Positions 46,507 to 56,428 of a stretch of 64,000 bases of DNA are shown here, piece by piece (the first letter of the stretch is position 1; every line of letters begins with the position of its first letter). The notes beneath the pieces were generated by a model, which was not told the DNA's origin, made no database searches, and saw nothing but the letters and a program-made list of their open reading frames with translations. The stretch comes from Ignavibacteria bacterium (GTDB lineage Bacteria; Bacteroidota; Ignavibacteria; Tepidaquicellales; Tepidaquicellaceae), in assembly GCA_016710985.1 (NCBI GenBank), contig JADJTX010000023.1, forward strand, positions 1-64,000, in the 5' to 3' direction. Made by a program: the position numbers and the translations under genes.

Positions 46507-49260
46507 TTAAATATCATATCCTATTGAAAAATAAAAATTGTACGGACCGAAAATGAAAGAATCTTCAGTAAGTCCTTTCTTTATGATAAAGCTTTTTCCT
46601 AAAGCGAAGTTAGCCTGTCCTATTGGTGTATCGAATGCAAGTGCAAACCCGAGTCCGTGCCGGAGATCTTTAAACCTTACATCCTCCGTAATCTGCCATA
46701 CATTTCCCAGATCATACCTTAAGCTTAAATAAGTATCAAAAAAAATTTTATAAGGAAGCAGATATCTGTATTCTAAAGAAGTTAATAAAATTTGTCTGCC
46801 TCTTAATTCGTCATCCACCATTCCGTAAAACGATTTTTCTCCGCCGAGCGAAAACTGCTCGGTCAATGGTGTGGTGTTATCACCAAAACCAAATACAAAT
46901 CTTGGCCGGAAAGTCTGCGATTTAAATAAAGGAAAATACTGATCATAGCTCATGTTTATCTTTGTGTAGCTTAAGACTCCGGGTAAAGTGTTTGTTGCAG
47001 TTTCATAATAGAAATTAATCAGTACACCTTTAGTAGGGAAAGGAAGCTTATCTTCTGTATCAAAAGTCCCGCCGAATTTTAGTTTGATTACTCTTAAATC
47101 TTCTGATAAATTTCTGCTGTCATAAATGTTGTCAATCTGCTGGTTCTCAAAGAAGATCTGACCGTACAAAGTCCCGAATCTCTCCAGCTGTGTTCCGAAC
47201 AAAAAGCTCATTCCGTATTTTATATCACTGTATTCTCCAACCTGCAATACATCAAATTCGTTTTTAGTAGAATCAATAGTCTGAAGGTATCTGTATATGT
47301 CACGAAATTTATAATATATATTATAATTGTAAGTCAGAGGAAGACTGAAAAACTGATTAGATTGAATATCAAACTGATAAAGACCGATCCTTGCTCCTCC
47401 TGCCGCTAAAAGTCCCGCTTCTATTCCGGTACCGAAAATATTCTCATCTCTTAAATCAAGAAGCAGCTGAAGCTTCCTTTCATTATCAGCTTTTATAGAA
47501 AACCTTAAAGCAATTGTGTTCTTTTCAACCAGTTTAATTTTCAGATCAGGTTCGTAATAATTTTTGCTGTAAACATAATCAAAGCTGACCTGCTGAAATA
47601 AATTAGTGCTCATTACATTTTTTATGCTTTCATCCGGATTCCTTTTTATAACAGGTGATACATTATCTATAAGAACTTCTCTTAATATTACATTATCATT
47701 TGTAACTCTGTTACCTGAGAGTTCAATATTTTTAACAGTACCTTTGCTGAATGATATTTCAAGTGTATTAGTCGAATAATCAAAATAAAATTTTTCAATG
47801 TCGATCAGAGAGTAAGAATTATTTCTCAGGACCCCAAGGAGTTCATCGTAAAACTCATAGCATTTGTTTAAATTAATTATCTTATATAAGTTATTCTTTT
47901 TGAAATTTGCAATAACGCTGTCAACCTGCCGGATTGAATTTACAACTGTCAATTTTTCCATCATCGGATTGGCTGTCAGATAATAAACTATGTCGGCGGA
48001 TAAATCTGATCTTGAAACTACAGCAAAGACTTTTTTATAAATTCCTGTCCGGTAGATCATTTTAAGATTTCTTTCAATTGATGTATATTTTTCAAATTGT
48101 CTGTCCGACAGATAAACAAGTGTATCAAACAGGTTACTGTCATCAATACCGGACTGAACCCTGACAACGGGATTTGTAATGAAATTATTGAAATATTTAG
48201 ATTCGGAAAGCTCGATTGAATCTATTTTTGAAACAATGGTTTTAATTATTTTGCTTGTCTTCTCTTTTCCTTTAGAGATAAGGAAATTAATTCTTGAGTA
48301 GTCCAGTGCAGAGTAATTTTTTAAATCCGGAGTAATAATAACATTAGCATCTTTTAACTGAAGATCGTTTAACTGCGACATTGTAATTGAAAGTATCTGA
48401 TCGGCTGTATTTATAGGGTCATCCAGCTCCTTATTTGATCTTAAATTGCTTGTGGAGTTTACAACAATGGTCAAATCAGCTCCAAGGTTCTTTGCTACAT
48501 CATTTGGTATGTTAGCTGAAAGACCTCCGTCAACAAGATTTTTACTGTCAATGCTAATTGGTGTGTAAAGTAACGGAAATGTCAGTGAAGCTTTTATGGA
48601 TTCACTCAGATTGCCTTTTTGTAAAATTACCTTTTTGCCGTTATCAAGATCTGTTGCAACTGCAGCAAACGGAATTTTAAGATTTGAGAAATCATTTTTC
48701 GAGTGATATCGTGAATTTAAAACATATGAATTTATTTTCTCGCTGAGATAAAGACCATTCGAAAATGCAGAGGGCAGAAGTATTGGTTTAATTCCGTCTA
48801 ATGGTATTGTAAGCAGGCTTCTGTCCTGAACTTTTTTCTGTTCAAGAAACAGGGAAGTACGCTGGTATTTATTTGTGAGACTTAATGCCCTGTTCCAGTC
48901 AAACTTCTCAAGAATGTTTTCAATCTCATTCATCTTGTAACCTGAAGTATATAATCCTCCGATCAGAGCTCCTATGCTTGTGCCGACTACCATATCAATC
49001 CTTACATTATTCCGTTCGAGTTCGTTTATAACTCCTATTTGCGCTATACCTCTTGCTCCGCCTCCGCTTAAAACTAAAGCCACTTTTTTCCTGGAATAAT
49101 ATTTCGGAAAAACATTAAAATTAGTTGTATCTAAATTTATTCTGTCATACAGATCTAATTTACAGTATCCTGAATGATATTTGATGTTGAATCCTGTGAA
49201 AAGAAAGCGCTCTGCTGAAAACAAGAGGAATATAAGAATTACGTAAAAGGTATTTTTCAT
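46507..49260 (-). CDS. patatin-like phospholipase fused to an outer-membrane BamA-type barrel
   Basis: A 917-residue protein. After a signal peptide-like N-terminus comes the patatin domain with oxyanion loop LSGGGARGIAQIG (64-76), the nucleophile Ser95 in GTSIGALIGG, and the catalytic Asp in NLVDGGLSANIP near 245. A POTRA-like region (about 370-560) with NIELSGNRVTNDNVI follows. The last 350 residues form a BamA/Omp85 barrel: KLPFPTKGVLINFYYE, EQFSLGGEKSFYGMVDDELR and final strands ending YFSIGYDI. This is the domain order of type Vd autotransporters such as PlpD, in which the lipase is carried out by its own barrel. Confidence 0.9.
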   Translation of the reverse strand: MKNTFYVILIFLLFSAERFLFTGFNIKYHSGYCKLDLYDRINLDTTNFNVFPKYYSRKKVALVLSGGGARGIAQIGVINELERNNVRIDMVVGTSIGALIGGLYTSGYKMNEIENILEKFDWNRALSLTNKYQRTSLFLEQKKVQDRSLLTIPLDGIKPILLPSAFSNGLYLSEKINSYVLNSRYHSKNDFSNLKIPFAAVATDLDNGKKVILQKGNLSESIKASLTFPLLYTPISIDSKNLVDGGLSANIPNDVAKNLGADLTIVVNSTSNLRSNKELDDPINTADQILSITMSQLNDLQLKDANVIITPDLKNYSALDYSRINFLISKGKEKTSKIIKTIVSKIDSIELSESKYFNNFITNPVVRVQSGIDDSNLFDTLVYLSDRQFEKYTSIERNLKMIYRTGIYKKVFAVVSRSDLSADIVYYLTANPMMEKLTVVNSIRQVDSVIANFKKNNLYKIINLNKCYEFYDELLGVLRNNSYSLIDIEKFYFDYSTNTLEISFSKGTVKNIELSGNRVTNDNVILREVLIDNVSPVIKRNPDESIKNVMSTNLFQQVSFDYVYSKNYYEPDLKIKLVEKNTIALRFSIKADNERKLQLLLDLRDENIFGTGIEAGLLAAGGARIGLYQFDIQSNQFFSLPLTYNYNIYYKFRDIYRYLQTIDSTKNEFDVLQVGEYSDIKYGMSFLFGTQLERFGTLYGQIFFENQQIDNIYDSRNLSEDLRVIKLKFGGTFDTEDKLPFPTKGVLINFYYETATNTLPGVLSYTKINMSYDQYFPLFKSQTFRPRFVFGFGDNTTPLTEQFSLGGEKSFYGMVDDELRGRQILLTSLEYRYLLPYKIFFDTYLSLRYDLGNVWQITEDVRFKDLRHGLGFALAFDTPIGQANFALGKSFIIKKGLTEDSFIFGPYNFYFSIGYDI

Positions 49261-49297
49261 AATTTGTCAGAATATCCCTTTGAAAGAATTAGCCGGC

Positions 49298-50722
49298 TTA
49301 ATAATCATCTGCAGATTTCAGGTATTTTCTGTTTCTGTATCCGATAAAGTATATGATCAGCCCGACAATTAAACCGGGGTACATTGGTTCCAGAGAAAAT
49401 AAGTATACAGCTTGTCCCTTGACCTTATTGATCTCACCAAGAATAAATGAGATCAATGAAATTGAAAATGATCCGATCATAGCAGCAAATATGTACTTTG
49501 AATGGACATGAAGTTTCTCAAAATAACTGCTCACCACGCTAATCAGTAATGCAGGGATGATCATTGTTCCTACTACATACCATATATCTACAACTGAAGG
49601 AACAAACAGAGCCATGAAAAAAGCAAATGCTGAACTTATTATCATTCCGCTTTTGCTGTATTTGTAATTTTCTGTTTCCTCATTTTTTAATCTGGAAACA
49701 ATATCCCGTCCGAATGTGGTAGATGAAACAAAAATGTATGAATGAAGAGATGACATTATAGTAGCAAGAAGTCCTACAACGAACAAACCTTTTGCTATGG
49801 GAGGTAAAATAGTATCTGCCAGCATCGGTAAAGTATGGATAGGCTCTTTTATATTATCCAAAAAATACGCCTTTGAATATAATCCCGCAGTAGTTGTAAG
49901 TAAGTCGAATATGAACCAAAAGATCAAAGAGATCAAAATTCCTGTTTTTGGAATCTTTTTATTCTTAGCCGCATAGCACCTCTGATAAAATACCGGATCT
50001 ACCAAAGCCCAGGATCCTATAAAAAACCATGCGAAAAAATAACCCAGTTTGATTCCACCCGGAAAACTCAAATGTTCGTGCGGTAATCTCGCCTCTAAAA
50101 AGGCAATCCCTCCTAATTTATTAATACAAAAGGGTATGATTATTCCAAAGCCTATGAACATTAAAAAGAACTCAAAAATATTTACTCTGACATCTGACTT
50201 AAATCCGCCTTTTACAAGATAAACAACTGATACCACCAGAGCAATTAACATTGAATAAATAAGCTTAAACCCAAAGATCCACTGTAGTAAGACTCCCATC
50301 ATAAATAAATAAGGAGCAGGAGTAGAAAGAAAGAATATTAATATCCCTCCGAAGACGCTGACCTTCTTTCCGTATACTTCAAATAGTTTGTCCGGTATAG
50401 TGAATAAATGCGATCGTCTGATTTTATCTGCAAGAAAAAAAGCAAAGACAGCTATAAAGAAGTAAAAAGGGAAAGCATATAAAAGCCAGCCGGAAATACC
50501 GTAATTAAAAGTAAACTCACCGATTCCCAGCACTCCTCCGTAGAAGGAAGAGACCAATGTTGCTACAAATGCAGGCAAAGTGAGAGTTCTGCCTGCAACT
50601 AAATAATCTTTAACAGTATTGTCAGACTTTTTTGTTTTAAATCCGATAATTAATACTGCTACGAAATACCCCGCAATTATTAAGTAGTCATTTAAAGTAA
50701 GAGTTATAGTTGGTAACTTCAT
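49298..50722 (-). CDS. sodium:solute symporter (SSS family)
   Basis: A 474-residue inner-membrane transporter with about 13 helices. Family features are NDYLIIAGYFVAVLIIGFKT and KDYLVAGRTLTLPAFVATLV at the start, FAWFFIGSWALVDPVFYQRC in the middle, and VVGLLATIMSSLHSYIFVSS, which carries Na-binding Ser residues. The substrate cannot be read from sequence. It starts directly at the thiN stop (gap 0), so it is likely translated together with thiN, and a thiamine-type substrate is one possibility. Confidence 0.88.
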   Translation of the reverse strand: MKLPTITLTLNDYLIIAGYFVAVLIIGFKTKKSDNTVKDYLVAGRTLTLPAFVATLVSSFYGGVLGIGEFTFNYGISGWLLYAFPFYFFIAVFAFFLADKIRRSHLFTIPDKLFEVYGKKVSVFGGILIFFLSTPAPYLFMMGVLLQWIFGFKLIYSMLIALVVSVVYLVKGGFKSDVRVNIFEFFLMFIGFGIIIPFCINKLGGIAFLEARLPHEHLSFPGGIKLGYFFAWFFIGSWALVDPVFYQRCYAAKNKKIPKTGILISLIFWFIFDLLTTTAGLYSKAYFLDNIKEPIHTLPMLADTILPPIAKGLFVVGLLATIMSSLHSYIFVSSTTFGRDIVSRLKNEETENYKYSKSGMIISSAFAFFMALFVPSVVDIWYVVGTMIIPALLISVVSSYFEKLHVHSKYIFAAMIGSFSISLISFILGEINKVKGQAVYLFSLEPMYPGLIVGLIIYFIGYRNRKYLKSADDY

Positions 50723-51355
50723 TTATTGAATAAAGTGTTTTTTAAAAAGAAGAATGTTTCCTGATTTGAAACTGATTGTAATCTTATCTGAAATGGATTT
50801 GTTTAATGTGCCCTCTTTTACTCCGAACTCCAGACTTTGATTGCTCAATCTGTATTCTAAACCGGTTGTGATAATTTTGTCTGCTTTGGGTAATGCAAGA
50901 AGCGAAATAACTTCACCCTTTTTATATTTAAAGGTTGTCTCTTTTTTAATGAAAAATATTTCAAATACATCCGTAATAATTTTTATATCCGATTTTTTAT
51001 AGTACCTTTTTAGTATGCTGAAATTATTCAGAGTATGATCGGGTCTTAAACTTACAGCGCCAAAAACCCTTATTGATGTTTTGCCTTTTTGAAGGCAATG
51101 AATTAGACACTTTTCAAAATCAGTTTTATTCTGATCAGTGACTTTAATTACTTCAGAGTTATTTTTTTGAAAAAAGTTTAATGTCCCCTTAGATATTGAA
51201 TCCAGATCGCCGAGTATTACATCCGGCTTTACACCGATTTTTTTTAAGTAATTTGCTCCTCCGTCTGCCGCAACAATAAAAGAATTTTTCTTCACGAATT
51301 TTTTTACAACTTTAAAATCCGGGAATTTTCCGTTTAAAAAAATTAATGTATGCAT
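50723..51355 (-). CDS. thiN: thiamine diphosphokinase
   Basis: Makes thiamine diphosphate from thiamine and ATP. The 210-residue protein has the conserved IVAADGGANYLKKIGVKPDV and ILGDLDSIS near the N-terminus, VTDQNKTDFEKCLIHCL with the substrate-binding Asp, and GAVSLRPDHTLNNFSIL, which closes the catalytic domain. A C-terminal beta domain binds the thiamine ring. Length is typical. No TPP riboswitch was seen upstream (51356-51675). Confidence 0.9.
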   Translation of the reverse strand: MHTLIFLNGKFPDFKVVKKFVKKNSFIVAADGGANYLKKIGVKPDVILGDLDSISKGTLNFFQKNNSEVIKVTDQNKTDFEKCLIHCLQKGKTSIRVFGAVSLRPDHTLNNFSILKRYYKKSDIKIITDVFEIFFIKKETTFKYKKGEVISLLALPKADKIITTGLEYRLSNQSLEFGVKEGTLNKSISDKITISFKSGNILLFKKHFIQ

Positions 51356-51675
51356 TTTCAGTACTGCAATATTGGAATTATAAATACAAAATTATAGATA
51401 AAATTTCATTTAAGTTTTTGACATAAACACTTGTATTAAGAAATAAATTAATTTAAAAAAATAATTTTTGTATGAATGAATCTCTTGATTAGTAGAAAAA
51501 TTATAGTAATATTGCCATTAAAAATTCTACAGAAGTAGAAAGGAGAGAAAGACCCCAAATCTTTCAGTGATTCTTTTAAAAAGATATTAGTGAACTAATT
51601 CAACGGTTCCCACCCTAAAAATATCTTAACAAAATACCCCCAAGTATTTTATTAATTTTTCAGGAGAAAATTTAA
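51356..51675. other. divergent promoter region
   Basis: Between thiN (minus) and the large surface protein (plus). It contains a small hairpin TTCTAC-AGAA-GTAGAA (about 51532-51547), a second one AAAATAC-CCCCAA-GTATTTT (about 51635-51654), and an RBS-like AGGAG (51662-51666) before the ATG at 51676. I found no TPP riboswitch. No gene. Confidence 0.5.
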
Positions 51676-54600
51676 ATGAAAATTTTTTTCATCTTAATTT
51701 TCTTGTTATCAATATTATGTACTATTGATAGTAAGAATACCTTTGCCCAAATTAAAATTCAAGAAAGCTTTGAATCAAATCAGTTTCCTCCTTCTGGATG
51801 GAGTGTCAGAAATATCCTGACAGGAAACGGTGAATGGGGATCTCAGGCAGAGTATCAAATTCCGGAAATAAATGTGTAGTATCAAATTTCACTCCTGCGG
51901 GAGCAAATAATATACTAGTCTCAAAAAGGGTAGTTCCTGCAATTGGTGATTCACTCGTTTTTTATTTTAAACAAACATTCTGGAATGTTTTTAAGGATAC
52001 ATTTAAAGTTCTTGTGTCCGGTACAGATTCACTTTTTAGCGGGACACCTGCTGTTCTTCTTAATTTTATTGACGGGCAGAATTATCCTGTTCCTTCAGGC
52101 TACGGACGATATACTGCAAGCCTCAATTCATTTGCGGGTCAGACGGTCTGGCTTGGATTTCAGCATCTTAATGTTAACGGCGATAACATTCGACTCGATG
52201 ACATTAGTGTGGGTCAAAATGGTCCTCCGGTGATTACTTTCGATTCTCTCTTTAATATCAATAATCTCTCAAACAGAATTTTAACTAATGTTGGAATTAC
52301 TGACTCAGAAGGGGTAGATACAACATCAGGAAAAAAGCCGAGAATTTATTTTAAACGAATGCGTGATGCAAATACTTCTGAAGGCTGGAAGTTTACTGAA
52401 GCTAATAATAATATCTCACCATTTGAATTCACCATTGACTATTCATTGCTGAGTGAAATAAATCCAGGAGACACCATACAGTATTTTGTTGTAGCACAGG
52501 AAATAAAATTGCAGCCAAAGGTTGGTATTAATTCGGGAACTTTCGCTTCTCCTCCTCAGAATGTTGCTCTGACATCTGCTGCATTCCCGATCGGAGGTGT
52601 AATAAATTCTTACAAGATAAATGACGCACCTGCTATTTCATATTCAGTGCTGACAAGCAAATTAAACGCGCGGGGTGATCCGCCTTCTTCGGCTGACAAG
52701 TACAAATAATTTTTCAAACCGAACTTTAAGTAACGTTGAAATTTCAGATTCAGATGGGATCGATACAGCAACAGGTATGGGTCCAAGAATTTATTTTAAA
52801 CGGTCCGGTGATGAAAATACTTCAGAAGGCTGGAAGTTTTCTCAGGCAAATAATAATACCTCTCCGTTCGAATTTACAATTGATCATACTTTGCTGACAG
52901 GATTAGCTTTTGGAGATTCAATACAGTATTTCATAGTTGCGCAGGACATCCAGGCTCAGCCGTCAGTGAGTATCAACTCAGGGGAATTCGCTTCACCTCC
53001 GATAAATGTTTCTCTTACATCATCAGCGTTCCCGATCGGCGGTGTAATAAATTCTTACAAGATAAATGACGTACCTGCTATTTCATATTCAGCGCTGACA
53101 AGTGCAAATAATTTTTCAAACCGAACTTTAAGTAACGTTGAAATTTCAGATTCAGACGGAATTGATACAGCAACAGGTATGGGTCCGAGAATTTATTTTA
53201 AACGGTCAAGTGATGAAAATACTTCGGAAGGCTGGAAGTTTTCTCAGGCAAATAATAATACCTCACCGTTCGAATTTACAATTGATCATACTTTGCTTGC
53301 AGGATTAGCTTTTGGAGATTCAATACAATATTTCATAGTTGCGCAGGATATCCAGGCTCAGCCGTCAGTGAGTATCAACTCAGGGGAATTCGCTTCACCT
53401 CCGATAAATGTTTCTCTGACATCTGCTGCGTTCCCGATCGGTGGTGTAATAAATTCTTACAAGATAAATGACGTACCTGCTATTTCATATTCAGCGCTGA
53501 CAAGTACAAATAATTTTTCAAACCGAACTTTAAGTAACGTTGAAATTTCAGATTCAGACGGTATCGATACAGCAACAGGTATGAGCCCTAGAATTTATTT
53601 TAAACGGTCCGGTGATGAAAATACTTCAGAAGGCTGGAAGTTTTCTCAGGCAAATAATAATTCCTCTCCGTTCGAATTTACAATTGATCATACTTTGCTG
53701 ACAGGATTAGCTTTTGGAGATTCAATACAATATTTCATAGTTGCGCAGGACATCCAGGCTCAGCCGTCAGTGAGTATCAACTTAGGGGAATTCGCTTCAC
53801 CTCCGATAAATGTTTCTCTTACATCTGCTGCATTTCCGATCGGCGGTGTAATAAATTCTTACAAGATAAATGACGTACCTGCTATTTCATATTCAGCGCT
53901 GACAAGTACAAATAATTTTTCAAACCGAACTTTAAGTAACGTTGAAATTTCAGATTCAGACGGTATCGATACAGCAACAGGTATGGGTCCGAGAATTTAT
54001 TTTAAACGGTCCGGTGATGAAAATACTTCAGAAGGCTGGAAGTTTTCTCAGGCAAATAATAATACCTCTCCGTTCGAATTTACAATTGATCATACTTTGC
54101 TGACAGGATTAGCTTTTGGAGATTCAATACAATATTTCATAGTTGCGCAGGATATCCAGGCTCAGCCGTCAGTGAGTATCAACTCAGGAGAATTCGCTTC
54201 ACCTCCGATAAATGTTTCTCTGACATCTGCTGCATTCCCGATCGGCGGTGTAATAAATTCTTATGAAATAAGCGGACTATGCGACATCGGTATAGAAAAT
54301 GAAATTTATCCTGACGGGATTATAAGCATTTGTAATTCAGAAAAAATTCTTCCTACAGCAGTAATAAAGAATTACGGATCACTAAACCAGATTATTCCAT
54401 TTGATATAATATATTCCATCACAGGTTTGATAAACTATACAAGCGTTAAGCAGGATACCTTGTCTTCAGGAAGTACAAAGACAATATATTTCGATACAGT
54501 ATTAATAAATGAACCCGGTATATACTTTGTAAAAGTATATACTAGTCTTCAGTCTGACCAAAATCCTGTTAATGATACATTAAGTTCATCTTTCCCGGTC

Positions 54601-55899
54601 CTGAACCGAAACTATGGTGGAGGTCAATTGTTAAACAGTAATTATTATTTTGCAAATTCTACTTCGTGTTCTTCACCAGCACCGTCAAAACCCGAATTTT
54701 GCTGGAAGGATACCAGCGGAAGTAAAAGTTTAATTATTAATTCTGAGGACAAATCAGATGGATTACTGGCAGGGAACATTGATAACGGATTTTTCAGTCT
54801 TGGGAATATTCTTCCTCCGGGACATAAAATAAAATTTTTTGATTCTGAGTACGATTCAGTTTTTATTTCAACAAACGGAATGATAGGGTTCATAAAAAAT
54901 GATTTATTGTTTTCAACAGATCCAAGTCTGGTTAACAATATATTCTTGCAGCCGTTTCCTGTATTTGCGCCACTATGGATTGATATGGATTTTGAGAACA
55001 TTTTGGTTTCGGGAGCCAGGTTAAGCTACAAAGTTTCAGGTAATCAATTAATACTGACTTATGACAAAGCACCTTTAAAATCCGGCGGTGAAATGGACTA
55101 CATTAGTTTTCAGGTTTGTATTGAATTTGGGACTTCACTAATTGTAAACTCCAGATTTCTTGTTCAATATAATGAAAATTCGTCCGGAGTAAATTTTAAT
55201 GAAAACTACCGGAATAATTCTTTACCTTCACATTTAGTCGGATTAAAAAGCATTGACCCTGACAATTACTTAATTTACCGTTCTAAAGATTCAGCTGGTG
55301 TATCAATTGATGGTCCTATTTTTAATTCTTCCTTGGCTGTTGAATTCGGAACTGATAATACGAATTTAAACAGCAAGTGCTCTCAGCTGGATATAAAAGT
55401 CTTACTGGAAGCAGTCTACCCGTTAAGTGATACCATATCAGTATTGCTAAGGGATACCAGAGCACCTTACGATATTTTAGAAACTAAAAAAATTCTGATT
55501 GATACATCAGGAGCCGGGTCGTCAGTATTTACTATACCTGTTGAACATCACAGATATTATCTGGTAATTAAGCATCGAAATTCAATCGAGACTTGGAGCA
55601 AGGCTAATGGTGAATTATTCAGTTCAAATCTATTAAATTATGATTTTTCAACAGATCAGTCTAAAGCATTTGGCGGTAATATGTTATCCAGAAACGGGCG
55701 AGCGTATATATATACAGGTGATGTCAATCAGGATAACGTAGTTGACGGAGATGACAATATTGAGGTATACAATAAATCAAATAATTTTTTGACAGGATAT
55801 GTACCTGAAGATGTGAATGAAGACAGGGTGGTCGATCTGGATGATTTAATTTTTACATATAACAACGTTTTAAATTTTGTAATTATTAACAAGCCATGA
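51676..55899 (+). CDS. large secreted repeat protein with dockerin-like C-terminus (two breaks)
   Basis: A single surface protein of about 1,390 residues once repaired. Signal peptide at residues 1-25 (IFFILIFLLSILCTIDSK, then NTFAQ). Next an N-terminal MAM- or choice-of-anchor-like beta domain (ESFESNQFPPSGWSV ... NGDNIRLDDISVG). Five repeats of about 134 residues follow (first one diverged, four near-identical), then an Ig-like CARDB-type region, a beta domain, and the C-terminal module YYLVIKHRNSIETWS with two Ca-binding loops (DVNQDNVVDGDDN and DVNEDRVVDLDDL). Break 1 at 51840-51845 needs one base (TGGGGATCTC) to give WGISGRVSNSG. Break 2 is the 43-bp insertion at 52658-52700. A terminator follows at 55936. 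Probably an adhesin-like surface protein. Confidence 0.8.
52263..54258 (+). repeat. 402-bp tandem coding repeats
   Basis: Copies start at 52704, 53106, 53508 and 53910, exactly 402 bp apart (134 codons), and are nearly identical at the DNA level. An older diverged copy precedes them from about 52263. The last copy ends near 54258, shortened at its 3' side. Unit motif: FSNRTLSNVEISDSDGIDTA, then SEGWKFSQANNNTSPFEFTI, then PINVSLTSAAFPIGGVINSY. Confidence 0.95.
52658..52700 (+). other. 43-bp foreign-looking insertion with 9-bp duplication
   Basis: Between repeat copies the expected GCTGACAAG occurs twice (52649-52657 and 52692-52700) around 34 bp (52658-52691) that are locally GC-rich (GCGCGGGGTGATCCGCC) and unlike the surrounding gene. 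The total of 43 bp breaks the frame. Consistent with an insertion scar or an assembly artefact. Confidence 0.7.
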
Positions 55900-55935
55900 T
55901 TTAACTGCTCAAATTTAAAATTTTATTCTTAGATG

Positions 55936-55968
55936 ATCCCGGGAGAAAATTTTTCCGGGATTATTTAT
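55936..55968 (+). terminator. rho-independent terminator
   Basis: Stem ATCCCGG/CCGGGAT around GAGAAAATTTTT, followed by TATTTATTT. It lies 37 nt after the stop of the repeat protein. Confidence 0.82.
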
Positions 55969-56159
55969 TTATAGTTTACAAAACGCCAATCGGATGACAA
56001 GCATCAAGTAAAAAGATTATTTTAAAAACCAATCCGCAAAATCAACTAAAATTGATGTAATCCGACGGCTGTGAATCGGATCTGACTTACCTTCTTTTTT
56101 TCTGGTTGGCATTCCTGTCCGTGAGTTTATTTTATTTTACTTTTTACACGATGATTTTT

Positions 56160-56333
56160 GGGGAACAAGGATAACACTGATTTTGCTGATATTCGCTGAT
56201 AATAATGAGAATTAAAAAAATCAAAATCTAAAAAATTACAGTAATAAGTTAGATTCAAATGGAATATTTTTACAATCAAATAAAAAATCCGTTCTTTTTC
56301 AGCTCAATCCTCGTTATCCGCGTTCTATTTTTC
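56160..56333. repeat. dispersed inverted repeat, family D, copy 2
   Basis: The left arm is AACAAGGATAACACTGATTT plus TGCTGATATTCGCTGATAA. The right arm is AAAAAATCCGTTCTTTTTCA plus CCTCGTTATCCGCGTTC. The loop TCAAAATCTAAAAAATTACA and TAATAAGTTAGATTCAA is shared with the copy at 20444-20555. Confidence 0.82.
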
Positions 56334-56428
56334 TCGTGTACAATGTTTAATTTAATAGTATAGATTATTCATTTGAAAACCAAATGTATAAAAAGTATTT
56401 TTGTTTTTTAAATAATTTAATTTACAAA

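Larger units (their letters stand above)
55900..56428. other. gap with terminator and repeat D2
   Basis: No gene. The first 70 nt hold the terminator (55936-55968), and most of the rest is family D copy 2 (56160-56333). The stretch 55970-56150 is AT-rich and unassigned. Confidence 0.6.

Noticed and set aside
51356..51675. Possible TPP riboswitch before thiN
   Set aside because: Neither the CTGAGA element nor the ACCTGAT-type element is present on either strand.
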